DNA of 64,000 nucleotides, from positions 15,098,098 to 15,162,097 of the forward strand of contig OY740772.1 in NCBI GenBank assembly GCA_963513935.1, written 5' to 3'. The stretch's first letter is position 1. Each line of letters starts with the position of its first letter. Shown piece by piece: positions 11,721 to 24,169 of the stretch. A program made the position numbers and the translations under genes. The notes under the pieces were generated by a model, which worked only from the letters and a program-made list of their open reading frames with translations, did no database searches and was not told the origin of the DNA. The DNA is from Aphrophora alni (taxonomy: Eukaryota > Arthropoda > Insecta > Hemiptera > Aphrophoridae).

Positions 11721-12334
11721 TATTATAGAACCTTATTCTAGAAATGTAGTAATTTTATACTCGCAATTCAAATTTGTTGGATCCAATCTATGTATTACGT
11801 TTTAATCATTACAAAAAAACGCTTTCATAATTGCTCACCAAGACCAGGTACAGCACAGGTTCATCGTAGTTTAATTAAGTCAAAACAAAGGACGTTTTAG
11901 TCCTACTAAGGAGGTCTTGTGGTTTTAGAAAACCTGAATGTAATAATTTATCAACCCTCCCTCCCTTAGAGTCGCACACGAAGAGCATCCTCCAGCTATA
12001 TATCAGATGGTACAATCCTTGTCGGCAAATTAATAGAAACTCTTGAAGGACAAGGCTTGTTGAGGAATGTGATCGATCACACCTAACCTAGAAAACAGGA
12101 AATCCATGGTCTTAGTGTTACGTGACTTTTCAAAATGTTTGTCATCCGGTAAACAACAGACGGTCATTGATTTCATAGTTCGGGGTTTTATGTTTAAAAG
12201 CTTTTAGGAATAATTAACCTGCAAGTTACAAAATGGCAGTCTTCCAAATATTTTTTGTTTTATTTACTGTCCCATATGTGATGTGTGAAAAAAGGATTGC
12301 ATTTTTGTAGATCTATCCAATTTGTGTGCATGTG
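11721..12334. other. No gene seen
   Basis: Unique sequence with near-average GC at 11940-12110. No motif is recognised. Confidence 0.4.
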
Positions 12335-12780
12335 TAGTGCTCTACAGTTTAAAGGCGTGGACAGATTTTAATGAAATTTGATATGTGGGTATAATTTGGC
12401 AATATATTCGTTTTTTTTAATTATTTTTTTTATAACAAAATTTTGGGAGTAGCTACCACGACAAAAAAAACTTTATTACGATTTTATATAAATTTGTTTA
12501 AATGATTTTGATAAAATTTTGCTATTTTGTATAGTCGTTTCTTCGGTAAAAAACCAAAATATCGGTCGTGGTGTTTTAATTTCTCAAAGTTGTGTTCAAA
12601 ATCAAGATTAACGACACAAATTTGTTTGTAAATTCGCAAGTAAAAGGAAATTCCCCTACGGTTCAGGAATAATTAGAAAAAACGAAATCGTTTACCCTTG
12701 ACCACCTTTATTAAAAACTCGATTTTAATCGAATACGATTTACGTTCATAACACAAGCGAAACAAGTTTAGGCCCTTAAA
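12335..12780 (+). repeat. Family B, plus strand, diverged
   Basis: It starts with 'gtagtgctctacagttt', then shows the 'ggagtagctacc', 'tttcttcggtaaaaaacc', 'tacggttcaggaataatt', 'ctcgattttaatcgaatacgatttacg' and 'ttaggccctta' blocks in the usual order. A family C element is inserted at or abuts its 3' end. Confidence 0.7.
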
Positions 12781-12782
12781 TA

Positions 12783-13445
12783 TACAGGGTGTTTCCAAAC
12801 TAGGTTTTGAAACTTCAATATGGTTCAAAAATGTATGAAATTATATCCTAAAATGTTTAGTTTTCCATCTGTCTGGAATTTTGTGTTTTTTACAAAAAAA
12901 AAATGTATAGGCTATACATATTTTGTATGTGACCTTTTATCAATGGACCAAAAACCAGGACTTTATTTTGAATGGTTTCAAAAGACGGGTTTAAAATTTT
13001 AATGTCGAATATATAAAAAAAGAATTATTTACAAAAATTTTAAACGGCAGCCGTTTTGTAAAAATTAAAAACAAATTCCTAGTTTTGGGTACATTGATAA
13101 AAGGTCATATAAAAAATACGTACCAAATTTGGATTTGGTGTCCAATTTATATCCAAAAATATAACATTTTTCTAAAAAAGACTGAATGGCGGACAGACGG
13201 GAAATTAATCATTTTAGGACATATGTTTAGAGGAGCTTTTTTTACTTATTTTCACCCAAGGAACCATATTGAAATGTTTGAACGTAGCTTCAAAAAAAAG
13301 GCAAAAGTAAACTCTCCTGAATTTTTTATGTTGTGTGGTAGTCGTTTTCCAATATGGCGGCCAACTTTAAAATTTCTTATAGAAATAATTGGTTTTAAAT
13401 TTTACATATAATTGAAAGACTTTTTTTCTTGTGTAGTTTTGGATA
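12783..13445 (+). mobile_element. Family C left part (TA-CAGGGTGTTTCC)
   Basis: TA and CAGGGTGTTTCCAAAC at 12783-12800 form a family C end. Downstream lie 'ggcagccgttttgtaaaaatt', 'atatccaaaa' and 'atggcggacagacggg' blocks shared with 20.9, 27.1 and 51.9 kb. No right end of the matching type was found. The 108-residue open frame at 13085-13411 shows no protein signature and lies inside this repeat. Confidence 0.55.
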
Positions 13446-14503
13446 CATTCAACTATTTAAAAGCTGTACAGAGACTCAAAACAGTGAAAAACAAGATTTT
13501 TAGACGTTTTAAGAGGTCCATTTTCTTAAATACTTGAGCCGATAATAAAATTGGAACATAGAATATAGTGTAATAAAAATTACTAGAAATTTGAAAATCA
13601 ACAAATACCATGTTCTAATTAATTAATGTTAAATATTGTAAAGTTTGTGCAACGGTTTTTGACAAACAGTACATTTTAAGTAACTCTTTCTTTTTACAAA
13701 AATAAATTTAACCCTATTTTATTCTTTAACATTTTTTATCATTCTTTAACAAATAAAAAATATACAGATAATTGAACGAACTTTTTTAGTGATTTATCTC
13801 TCGTCTAGTAATGAGGACTTATTTTGTTAACAATTTAACAACTAAAACAAACAGCTGATTGGAATTTATTTATCGGAATGAAGACAATCGAATAAATAGA
13901 ATAATCGAACGGTATTTTGATCGTATCCACGCCTTGGTTGAGGTATGCAAAGGCAGACGAAGCACTAATAAAGACATTGAGTTAAGGGCTTTGTCCCGTG
14001 GAATTGTGTGATAGCAGCTTAGGTCGTTTGTTTTATAGCTTGGACAATGTACCAACCAATCAGAGTAAGGATGCTGGCTTGACTTGACTATTAAATCTCT
14101 TCCATGAAACGAGATAAAGTGTATGTGGACTTATGAATAGGATAGGCGATCATTTTATCCTGGGTATTATTGGTAACCCGTAAACTATTGATTTTATGAA
14201 AAAGGAGCCTTCGTTTTTTTTTTTTTTTTTTTTTTTAGAATTTAAAAACTAGTTTCGAAAACTTTGAAAATAACCACAATTTTCTAATATGACAGCTACT
14301 TTAACATTCCTTACCCATATATTTTATGGGAGTTTTGGATTTTATACCAAATTTTACAACTTTTTTATTGTAGGGTGCCTAATTATAGACGCGCTTGTTT
14401 ATAAGTTAAAGGCTATTGAACATTCTAGAAATTCGAAGTTTGCGTCATATTTAGGAGACGATTTTCCTTTTCTCTTTTATATTTCCAAATTAAATTGTAA
14501 TTA
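13446..14503. other. No gene seen; T run at 14214-14236
   Basis: Unique AT-rich sequence, with a 23-base T run. The open frames at 13870-14055 (-) and 14289-14504 (+) show no recognisable motif. Confidence 0.4.
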
Positions 14504-16141
14504 GGTAGCTTATAGTCTAGAAAGTGTAAATAATCCAGGAAAACTAACAAATTAAAATTCAATTGAGCATAGTCTAGAAAGTGTATACAATGCAGAAGCA
14601 CTAGCACAAAACTACTGTAATTAACAAATTGAAATTCAAAAAGGCATAGTCTAGAAAGTGTATACAATGCAGGAACAACAGCACAAAACTAGTGTAATTA
14701 ATAAATTAAAATTCAATTAAGCATAGTCTAGAAAGTGTATACAATGCAGAAACACCAGCACAAAACTAGTGTAATTAATAAATTAAAATTCAATGAAGCA
14801 TAGTCTAGAAAGTGTATACAATGCAGAAACACCAGCACAAAACTAGTGTAATTAATAAATTAAAATTCAATTAAGCATAGTCTAGAAAATGTATACAATG
14901 CAGGAACACTAGTACAAAACTATTAACAAATTAAAATTCAATTATGCATGGAATAAAAAGTCTAAATAATGCAGGAACACCAGCACAAAACTACTGTGAT
15001 TAAAAAATAAAATTCAATTAAGCATAGTCTAGAAAGTGTATACAATGCAGGAACACTAGCACAAAACTACTGTAATTAACAAATTAAAATTCAATTAGGC
15101 ATAGTCTAGAATGTGTGAATAATGCAGGAAAACTAGCACAAAACTATTGTAATTAATAGATTAAAATTCAATTAGGTATAGGGCCTAGTCTAGAATGTGT
15201 ATACAATGCAGGAACACCAGCACAAAACTACTGTAATTTACAAATTTAAATTCAATAAGGCATAGTCTAGAAAGTGTAAATAATGCAAGAAAATAGCACA
15301 AAACTACTGTAATTAACAAATTAAAATTCAATAAGGCATAATCTAGAAAGTGTAAATAATCCAGGAAAACTAGCACAAAACTACTGTAATTAACAAATTA
15401 AAATTCAATAAGGCTTAGTCTAGAAAGTGTAAATAATCCAGGAAAACTAGCTCAAAACTACTGTAATTAACAAATTAAAATTCAATTAGGCATAGTCTAG
15501 AAAGTGTAAATAATCCAGGAAAACTAGCACAAAACTACTGTAATTAACAAATTAAAATTAAATAAGGCATAATCTAGAAAGTGTAAATAATCCAGGAAAA
15601 CTAGCACAAAACTACTGTAATTAACAAATTAAAATTCAATTAGGCATAATCTAGAAAGTGTAAATAATGCAAGAAAATAGCACAAAACTACTGTAATTAA
15701 CAAATTAAAATTCAATAAGGCATAATCTAGAAAGTGTAAATAATCCAGGAAAACTAGCACAAAACTACTGTAATTAACAAATTAAAATTCAATTAGGCAT
15801 AGTCTAGAAAGTGTAAATAATCCAGGAAAACTAGCACAAAACTACTGTAATTAACAAATTAAAATTCAATAAGGCTTAGTCTAGAAAGTGTAAATAATCC
15901 AGGAAAACTAGCTCAAAACTACTGTAATTAACAAATTAAAATTCAATTAGGCATAGTCTAGAAAGTGTAAATAATCCAGGAAAACTAGCACAAAACTACT
16001 GTAATTAACAAATTAAAATTAAATAAGGCATAATCTAGAAAGTGTAAATAATCCAGGAAAACTAGCACAAAACTACTGTAATTAACAAATTAAAATTCAA
16101 TAAGGCTTAGTCTAGAAAGTGTAAATAATCCAGGAAAACTG
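14504..16141 (+). repeat. 77-bp satellite array, about 21 units
   Basis: The unit contains 'catagtctagaaagtgtaa' and 'ccaggaaaactagcacaaaa' and repeats every 77 bases. Units in the left half (to about 15240) mostly read 'gtgtatacaatgcag'; units in the right half read 'gtgtaaataatccagg'. A marker variant ('aggcttagtc' with 'agctcaaaac') recurs 461 bases apart (15411 and 15872), and the same order of unit variants follows it. This indicates a six-unit block duplication. The array stops abruptly inside a unit at 16141. Open frames with repeated Phe-Leu-Asp-Tyr blocks are translations of the repeat. Confidence 0.95.
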
Positions 16142-16505
16142 GATAGGCCCTAATGTACGACTCTACGTTCCACATTATTAGTAAGTAATTTTAATAATTA
16201 TGTAGGGCTAAATTACCAAGGTTCGTAGTGTATTGGGTTCTCCCAGCAACTTGTTTAACCCAGAGTGTTTTAATTCCGATTGTAGAAATGTTTTAGTTCT
16301 ACGATGTTTCGGCGTAAAAGCCTAAGATGCCGTAAGAGTAGGCTTACGGACTGTCTAGTGAATAGTCCCCTCTTGTTAATATTTCCAAGCTGGTTCCTTG
16401 GTTCGTTTGACGGGGTTAAGTGTCGAGAAATCCGCGGACCTGATTTTCAAAGCGTGGTGTCTTAGATAGGTTCAGCCACAGTTAGCCATTACCCCCAAGT
16501 TTCCT
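16142..16505. other. Unique sequence right of the satellite
   Basis: GC content is higher than the surroundings. A hairpin (stem CCGTAAG, loop of 6) lies at 16331-16350. No coding signal is recognised. Confidence 0.4.
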
Positions 16506-16665
16506 TTAATCAAAACTGAGAGCCGTTTATGACACAAGCAAAGCAAATTTAGATCCAATTTATTTTTCAATTTTTAAGTATAAAATAAATTGAAATTTTT
16601 AGTGACGAATAGTTTTTATTTGGTTTTGTTGTTAGGTGAGTGAGAAAGTTTGTGCAATGTTTTTT
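16506..16665 (+). repeat. Family B 3' end
   Basis: The 'tatgacacaagcaaagcaaattta', 'gtgacgaatagtttttattt' and terminal 'gtgagtgagaaagtttgtgcaatg' blocks are present. The 5' part of the repeat is missing. Confidence 0.7.
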
Positions 16666-16829
16666 GAATAGTTTATTTAAAGTCTTAACGATGTGGTTGA
16701 CATCCAAAAACAGTTATCCCGAAGTCTGGACCTGGCGAAATAGGTTTGTTAAACCCGAAAACAATAGCATAAACACTGCTTTCTACCTCTCTTTTAATGA
16801 TATTTTATTTATTTTATTAAATTAATTTT

Positions 16830-17545
16830 ACTTACCCAGTATACGAAGTATGGGTAAATTTGGTAATAGGCTAAAAACTTTACTTCAGTTTTTTGACAGA
16901 TCTTCACTTTTCATGACCTCAGGAATATGAAAAAGTAATTTTCGGCATGTCGTCGTCTATAATACGTAAGCACGATAGCGGGCACAAAAACTAAAAAGGA
17001 ACTGAAATTTGGACTATAGTGAGATCATAAAATTATACCACCACCACAACACAAAATATACCTTACCTCTGATTTCAGCAATGTGAGAATCATATTGTGA
17101 TTTACTCCTTACATAATAACCTTATTGAACTGTTTTTTGTTCATATTTCATTTGTTGTTCAAGTTATAACACACTAAATTAGATAAAAAATTGTATATTT
17201 CAATTCCGCTTATAATCGTACCAACCCCACATCTCTAAGATAAAAAATAGTGAAGTTATTATAAAAAATGTAATTTTTCCCAAAGATCGTTTAGATACAA
17301 AACTCCTTCGAAACACGTCAAGACACGATCGAAGCGAGTGGAGACTTTGTAGGACGTAACCGAAGTCAAGATATTCACAATGACTAGGTTTAGAAAACCT
17401 TTGTAACAACTGTTTTAATCAAATTTACCCTATTAGATCTAACATTTCGTACAAGACCCAGGAAACAAATGATTGAGCATTAAGGTTAGATGATCTGCTT
17501 GTATTAAATTGTATGATCGGACTGGCTAATTACCACGATGAACTC
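16830..17545 (+). repeat. Family A, near-complete copy
   Basis: It begins with 'acccagtatacgaagtatgg' and runs through 'cttttcatgacctcaggaa', 'cgtaagcacgatagcgggcac', 'gacacgatcgaagcgagtgg' and 'agaaaacctttgtaacaac' to the terminal 'gactggctaattaccacgatg'. The length is about 715 bases. The ends do not form long inverted repeats. The head is an imperfect palindrome (acccagtata / tattgggt). The class (SINE-like or MITE-like) is not settled. Confidence 0.75.
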
Positions 17546-18959
17546 ACTCAAAATGTGGATGGAAATGAAACTTTTACAAATTGTTTATTTATAAACCGAA
17601 CAAATACAATTTAAATACTGTCACCTCATTGTTACCATCACTTAAAGTGTTCCTCATTTTGCCAGTCATTTTGACGTTACACAATAATGAGACACTAATT
17701 AATAATTTATTAATATTTTCTGCATGCAATAACATGCAGTCAGTTTTATTGTTTGTCTACTGATCATTAATTACTCTTTAGATTTTGTAGGTTAAGAGTG
17801 TCAAGAGACAACTAAGGCCAAGGTTCACGTTTGCTGACAGGTTTCCGTGTCGTCTTCCGCATGACGGTGACGTTGTATCAGGTTTTACGAAAGTTATAAA
17901 TTGCGTAACTGGTTTTGTAACCACCTGCTTGTAAATAAACAATGCAATAACTTTCTCACCCAAATGAATCGTGGACAGTGTCTGTAAAACTTATTTAAAT
18001 AGGACTTCAATTCGGCTTCTCTTGTGCAGTACGTCATCAGTTGTGACGTGTTCAGAGGAATGGTCACCTCGGTTACGACCTGGGATCACTGCGGGTGGGT
18101 TTTTGGTTGCGGTTTCGGTAAAGGAACCTCGGTTGCCGCCGGGGGTTACTACCGTCCCAACCGGATTTGAAACTTCACGGACACGCACGGAAGGTTTAAA
18201 TATTCGCCAAGTAGTGAGACGCAGTGTCCTCCAGGACCTTGTGAAAGACGTCTAATCACGACATTCAGTTCGGCAAAAACTTGGGATAAATTACTCAAGT
18301 GAGTGGCGTTCAGGGTTATGCTCGGTAAGACGTTGAACCACAATCAAGGTCCGGTTCTAGAAATTATCTAATTCTACGGCGTTACGGTGTGAGGGCCTAA
18401 CTGTGCCGGCAGAAATAGGTTTTCCTGGATGTGTCGGTAAAATTGGTAAGTTAATATTTAAGTCCTATTATTATTAGTAATTATCAAAGCTGCTTCTCTA
18501 GTGAGATGGTTGCTTTGGTAAGGTAAAGAGCTAATGTGTAGAGAGATCTGCAGACCTTAATTACAAAACGTGATGGGAAAGATAGACTTACCGCCTTTAT
18601 CCTTCTTTACACGAGTTCTCAACGACTACGGTAAGGGTTCAATTCTTTTTTTACCAATTATTCCTGAACCGTAATTTGATTAAACTTTCAATGTAGCACA
18701 ATGGTTTTGTTGAATTGGAGCTATCTTGAGGATGTACGTTTTGCTTTGTGGCAGTGAACAGCTGATCGGAACTTGGTATCTACGCTATGTTAAGCAGACC
18801 ACCCGAGGTAAATGAAATGTAGAGTACACAGTGAGTCCTGGTATGTTAGCTGATTTTGTGCAATTCTTTTATAACAGAACCGTGGAAGATATTTTTGTTT
18901 TTAACTATAGATATCACGGCGAGATGGTGACTACTACGTTTTGATTGGCTCTATAGGAG
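17546..18959. other. Unique region with a GC-rich island (17990-18430)
   Basis: The segment 17990-18430 is clearly richer in GC than the rest of the window and is open on both strands: 17971-18255 (+, 94 codons) and 17991-18188 (-, 65 codons). The plus-strand text has an imperfect internal repeat ('acctcggttacgacctggg' and 'acctcggttgccgccgggg'). I recognise no protein family in any frame. It may be an exon, a regulatory element or a fragment of an unrecognised transposon. Confidence 0.35.
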
Positions 18960-19205
18960 TTAGTTTTTCTAAAGGCGATAAACTTCTCGGTATCATTATC
19001 TTGTAAAAAAAAGTAAGAAGATAAGAGTATAGAATAAAGGCCCTTAGTCCTCAAATACTGTAAATAGCATCAGGGTTGTAAAAATACAAGAGACGGTCCT
19101 GAGAGGACTGACATAAAAGATAAAAGAGAGGAAACTAACTCAAGACGACGTATAGATCCAGATATGACCACTCGGGATTCCCAAGCCACTCGGTATACTC
19201 AACAA
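18960..19205 (+). mobile_element. LINE 3' tail (family F)
   Basis: It has the 'aaaggcgataaacttctcggt' hairpin block, then 'tagtcctcaaatactgtaaatagc', 'gtcctgagagga', 'aaaagagaggaaactaactcaagac' and 'tagatccagatatgaccactcgggatt'. The same series follows the RNase H-tail fragment at 31.3 kb, which ties family F to the end of a non-LTR retrotransposon. Confidence 0.6.
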
Positions 19206-20219
19206 AATTATAATCGATTGAACAATTCAATTAAAAAAACATTTAGGCTTACATACAACAGAAAAACATTAAATTTGAGCCGAAAAAAATATTACTAAAG
19301 AACAAAAAATATACATCAACTAAGTATATTAATTAATTCGGAGGAAATGATTGTTGGTATCTAAGAGGGCTGTTTAGAGGATTTCCAATAATAAATAGAA
19401 AGAACCTAACCATCAAATGGACGCAAAACAAGCTAGTTACAAACATCTGTAAAGTCTTTGCAAAGATCCCCACAAGCCACCCTTAATTCCCGTTAAGATT
19501 CAATCGTTCACAAGCTAAGTCATAACCTATGATATTTCGGCGTATAGATAGTGATTGGGGTTGGGGTGCGAGGGATAAGGGTGGTTGTGTAATTGGGTAG
19601 AACAGAACCACCCTAAAGTACAGACAGTGCATACCAAATTCACCACCCCTCTTTCCCCTTTTAATGTGACATGCTTGATGACAAATACATGGAGTCGCAT
19701 GACTTCATCAAAATATATTCCCCTTCATCCCTTCACTTCCGATACAACTTTTATGTGTTACTGGAAAATTTGTTTGCTTAGAATGTATTATGCGTTAGCT
19801 CAAAGTTCGGTAAATATTAGGATCAATCGGTAAAAGTTGGAATTAATTAGTATAGTTTGTAAAACAAACGAAGACGGCTAGCGGAAGAGTCGTCTCACTC
19901 ACACAAACACAGGGGATCAGGAGTGTAAACCTTACCCCTTGGCGGGCAGTGTGATTCACCTACTGGAGTCACCTTATTGAAAAAATTTTTTTTTACCGTG
20001 TAAGTTAAAGATTTTTGGATTCTGCGCAAAGTTTTAAGAAAAATGATACCAAACAACCAAATTCATGCAACCGCCGTCCTTACTTGTTTTCTAAGGAGAT
20101 GATTACACTGCTGTAGTCAACCTCATTAGTTAAACTGTTGTATTAGTAACTAACTGCAGTAACGTTCCTTCTGTAGTAACTGTAAAAACTCACAAATATA
20201 GTCTGAAAATATTGAGTTC
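19206..20219. other. No gene seen
   Basis: Unique sequence. The open frame 19585-19833 (+) has no recognised motif. Confidence 0.4.
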
Positions 20220-21130
20220 AGAATTAATATACGCATTTTTTTATGTTACGTTTTACAAGTGTAACAAAAATAAAGATTTTATTTAGTATGTTTTCAAAAT
20301 TGCGACGGTTTAAAATATTTAATATCAAACATCTCGTAACTTTAAAAAAAATTATAAGAGACAAAACGGTTCCTCTTTTAATGACAAACAAAACGGGTTT
20401 TGTATTTTTTCTGTAAGTCAAAGGATAATCGAGTTATTGACGAAAAACAAGAAACTAATAATTTCTTGGTAGTTTACAACACCCAAGATTCACCTAGAAC
20501 TAAAATATTATTGAATTCTTATACTTGTATTAAACATTTTAAAACACATTGCTCTGAATTGCATAAAAAATTCAAATGTGACCCTTAACTTCTACAAAAT
20601 GGCCCTATTTAATTTTATCCGTGTTAAATATCTTGAAATATGTACAAAAATAAAACAAATGTAAATTGTATTTCTTAAAGAAAGTAATGACATTTCAAAC
20701 TTTATTGTTTGTTTGCAAACATTAGTTAGGCTAAGTTTTTTTTTTTTTTTTTTTTTTTTCTAAAACTCGGATATTTTTTTACCTACTGAAAAAAACAAAA
20801 ACCTATTTCTTTGTCATTAAAAAATAAAAATTTTGTCTCTCGTCACTTTTTTGTAAAGGAAACAGTTTTAGAGTTTTTCAATATTAAATATTTTAAACGG
20901 CCACCATTTTGTAAATATACAAAATAAAGTCTTTATTTTCACTACACTTATAAAACGTAACATACAAAATATGAACTCAATATCTTTTCTATGTCTAAAT
21001 TAAAAATTTTATTTGTAAAAAACAAAATGATTAATATTTGGAAACTAAGCTTTTGCGGAAATTTTTTTTCTCTATCCTTACCCACAGAGTCATTTCCCAA
21101 AGTTTGGCAACTTACTTACGAGACACTCTG
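20220..21130 (+). mobile_element. Family C, fragmented copies
   Basis: 'gttacgttttacaagtgtaaca' (20246-20267) is shared with 27.05 kb and 51.37 kb. 'aaacggccaccattttgtaaat' (20895-20916), 'cacttataaaacgtaa' and the right end 'gagacactctgta' (21119-21131) match other family C pieces. The T run at 20736-20759 lies inside. Open frames in this stretch are shadows. Confidence 0.5.
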
Positions 21131-21194
21131 TATATGGTGGGTAAAGAACTTGAGCTATGTATATGAAATAACATTAGTGTGAAATGTGATCACT

Positions 21195-21480
21195 ATTCAA
21201 GAATAATTGGTACAAAGTAAAAATGAAACCGTCTTCATTAATGGTTTGATTTTAATCATATGCTATTTACATTGTGGACGCATTTACCTATGGTACAAGC
21301 AAAGAAAATTTAAACCTTATTTAAATTTACAAATATTTTTTTCAAAAATTCTAATTATATTTATAATTTACATTTTTACTGACACGTATATAGGCTAATT
21401 AATATTTTTAGTTTTCATTTGGTTTTGAGGATGTGTGAGTGAGAAAGTTTGTCCAATCTTTATGTGATAACATGTATGCT
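21195..21480 (+). repeat. Family B 3' end
   Basis: 'acctatggtacaagcaaagaaaattta' and the terminal 'gtgtgagtgagaaagtttgtccaatcttta' match family B 3' ends at 8.3, 16.6 and 44.2 kb. Confidence 0.6.
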
Positions 21481-22079
21481 TACAGAGTAAACGGGGGAAA
21501 AGTACGACTTTGAACCCCCCCCCCCTTCCCGGAAATGAAAGGACGATTATTTTAGGTTGGTTTTTTGGTTTTCGTAAAGAGATAATGTCTATTTTTTCCA
21601 TCAGTGAAACGCGTAATGTTCCCAATTTCTCGAAGTATTTAACATTTATTAGAGTTCTATTTATTTATTCTTATTGTAAAGAGGGATGATGTCATCCACC
21701 CTCCGTACTGTGCAGGATGCATTAACGGATTATAGACTAGCAGACACGGGCCAGCAGTCAAAGTTGAGGGAGTCTGCAGCCATTCTCAGATTAAAGGTTC
21801 TCATTCTGCTTCGACGAAGAAAACAAGGAACCTTAGGAGCTCTAACAATTCAAGAAGAAAAGTCGTACAGCTTACCTCAACTGACGGAAACATCTAACTT
21901 TGGGGGCAAATAAAGTAAAGAAAAAATATTAAAATTTAAAATGGAAAATATTGAAAATTATTCTGTGATTTAAATGAAATTGAATAGTCGATAGGGCAAC
22001 TATACGACATAATTTTTTTGTTCTCTTATAGAAAAAGTTATGAGATTGGTCTAAAATCGATGTTTGAAATTCTTTGACT
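21481..22079. other. No repeat recognised; one better-composed open frame
   Basis: It contains the 75-codon open frame listed separately. The rest is AT-rich and unassigned. Confidence 0.4.
21686..21913 (+). CDS. Open frame of unknown nature (75 codons)
   Basis: The frame starts with two Met codons at 21686 and ends with TAA at 21911-21913. Its translation is rich in Leu, Arg, Ser and Thr, with a basic stretch (Leu-Leu-Arg-Arg-Arg-Lys-Gln) near residue 43. The GC content at 21690-21905 is well above the flanks, unlike most open frames here, which are translations of AT-rich repeats. I recognise no family, signal peptide or membrane segment. It could be part of an exon or a fragment of a mobile-element protein, and it may equally be chance. 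Confidence 0.2.
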   Translation: MMSSTLRTVQDALTDYRLADTGQQSKLRESAAILRLKVLILLRRRKQGTLGALTIQEEKSYSLPQLTETSNFGGK

Positions 22080-22560
22080 CAAAAGGAGGTTTTTGTAGTG
22101 ATGTTTATCATATGCGCAGTGCTCTATCGACCAAACGCGATGATCGATTTTAATCAAATTAGGTAAGTAAATATTTCGACCATATATCGGGACTTTTCAT
22201 TTAATCAAAACTCAAAATTTGGAGGTAACTACTAATGAAAAACACAAAATTACGATGATCTCAAAATCAGTTTTAAAACTGTATTTGTCGATATCTCTCT
22301 AAAAATTCTGGTTAGCGATTTATTGGTAAAATGATGTAAAAACCGGATATGGGGTCCGTTATAAAATATGTATTTTTAAGTCGCATTATACGGCATGTAT
22401 TTTGGAATCCATTTAACACACTTCCTGATAACTTATTAATCAAATTTTTCTCAGTTACTAAGCTTGGATGATAATACAATATTCCATTTTTACTTTTGTA
22501 AAAATCCCCCCCTTAGGGTGAAAATTAAGGGTGGAAATATAAAAAACTGACGAAAAGTAA
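22080..22560 (+). repeat. Family B, plus strand, 5' part
   Basis: It starts with 'atgcgcagtgctctatcgacc' and continues with 'aaaatttggaggtaactactaatg', 'aaaattacgatgatctcaaaatc' and 'ggtccgttataaaatatg'. It is diverged toward the 3' end. Confidence 0.65.
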
Positions 22561-22722
22561 GCTAGTCGATAAAGTAAATGAATTAATTGGATTGCAATTG
22601 TACAATAGTTTTTTTAAAATTAGTTATACTGATTTCTATTAAATTTGAATAAAATGTGAAGATTATCACCTAACAAACCCGTGTGCAAAATCGCAAAAAA
22701 TAAAATAAAATAAATAAAAATA

Positions 22723-22900
22723 CACAGGGTGTCTTCATAAGCGGTATCAGTGGAGATGATTTTTGTATATATTTGTTTTAAGACAAAGTTTATGCAGATC
22801 TTCCAGACATCATTCGAAAAATTAACAATATTGATGTTAATAGATTTTTCAGAACATCTGAAAACCTGAAGCAAAAAATTTTAATTACGTTCGAAGGAGG
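22723..22900 (+). mobile_element. Family C left end, truncated
   Basis: CAGGGTGTCTTCATAAGCGG at 22725-22744 is a family C-type end. No matching right end is found, and the minus-strand open frame 22620-22874 runs through it by chance. Confidence 0.35.
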
Positions 22901-24165
22901 AAAACATTTCAAACATAAACTTTTAAAAGTTATTTAAATTTGTCAATGTTTCTCTATAGATTTTTCTAACGTTTTATGTAATTTATGAGCCAAATAAATG
23001 TTCACTATTCAACAAAAATGGTAAAGGTTTTCCACCAGTACAATGGTAACTGAACAAAGAAATAACACATTTATCACCATAGCAACCACAACAATGACAT
23101 TTATTGTCAGCTGTTTTGAATCTCCCAGACGTTTTCTATAAAAGTCTATATAATATATGTGTGATTAAATACAGGTTTAATCTTAAATTAAAATAGTAAA
23201 GGTTTTCCAGAATTATCGTGAAGATACGTGTTATGGTCTCTTGTTACTTGTTTAGTTGAGTCGAACTATTGGGACCAAAATACTTGTGAGAAGGGCGATG
23301 AGATCTTGAACAGGTTTACCATATCGGTCTAACTAGATCAACTCACGTAGTCTAGGAAAGGTATGTTTCCTTGACCGGTACAACTGTCTGGACGACTAAT
23401 AGCATATGTCCGTCTGTCTGAGTGTCTGTTGGTCGACAAGTGTTTGCTTTCATGTTCAATACCGACCAAGTTAACATCTACAGCAATGCACTAGGTCTTC
23501 CTTCGTACGCCCACTTAGCGGTCATTTTATTTTTATCATTTCCCTATGAGATATCTCGATTTGTTAACAACTCATGTCCTTAATCATTTTACTAGTATTG
23601 TTGAATTTATCAGGATTCAAGAGAAAGGTGTTCTTCGAGTTTTTTTTTATTTAAAGGCGAATAACCTCTCAGTCATTATCACCTTATAAAAAAAGATAAG
23701 AACAGAACATTTTTAAAACCCTGAGTTCTTGGAAACCACTGAACTGATTTTTATACTTGAAGTGTCTATGAAAAGGTTTAGAGCCATAGATTTGCTTAAA
23801 TTCTTTATTATTTTGATAGATATTCACCATAGAGCAGGAATCGCCTTTAAAGTACAATTATTTCCTGCTTTAAATTGCCAAATATGAATTTTGTATATCA
23901 GAGCTGATAAACATCATAATGTTAAATTGTTTAATCTGTATTATTTCTAAGTTTTGAGCTCCATTTCAGATAGAAATCAAAGATAATTGGCTGTTTTTTA
24001 TTAAAACATCTTTAATATTACACGAAGTTGTGCACAGTGTGGAGATATTCTATGAATATCAAGTCAAGTAACATCATCGAAAATATTGAGCTAGGATTTA
24101 CATATATGTTGATTTATAGCCACTTTTATATTTATTACCATAGCAACCGTTTGCATAAAATAACT
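22901..24165. other. No gene seen; small LINE-tail fragment
   Basis: Only 23645-23710 is recognised: the family F hairpin block 'aaaggcgaataacctctcagtcattatcacctta'. A 'gtaaaggttttcca' block occurs twice (about 23020 and 23196). The remainder looks unique. Confidence 0.4.
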
Positions 24166-24169
24166 GATA

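Noticed and set aside
13085..13411. 108-codon plus-strand open frame
   Set aside because: It lies inside a family C copy. Other copies are not open in this frame and the translation has no recognised motif.
14425..15376. Minus-strand open frames with repeated Phe-Leu-Asp-Tyr and Leu-Asn-Phe-Asn-Leu blocks
   Set aside because: They are translations of the 77-bp satellite; the repeat length and variants follow DNA units, not codons.
14504..16141. CRISPR-like regular array
   Set aside because: Units repeat over their full 77 bases without unique spacers, and the context is eukaryotic.
17991..18188. Glycine/proline-containing minus-strand frame as a structural protein exon
   Set aside because: No splice sites or family match; composition follows the GC-rich island and the opposite strand is equally open.
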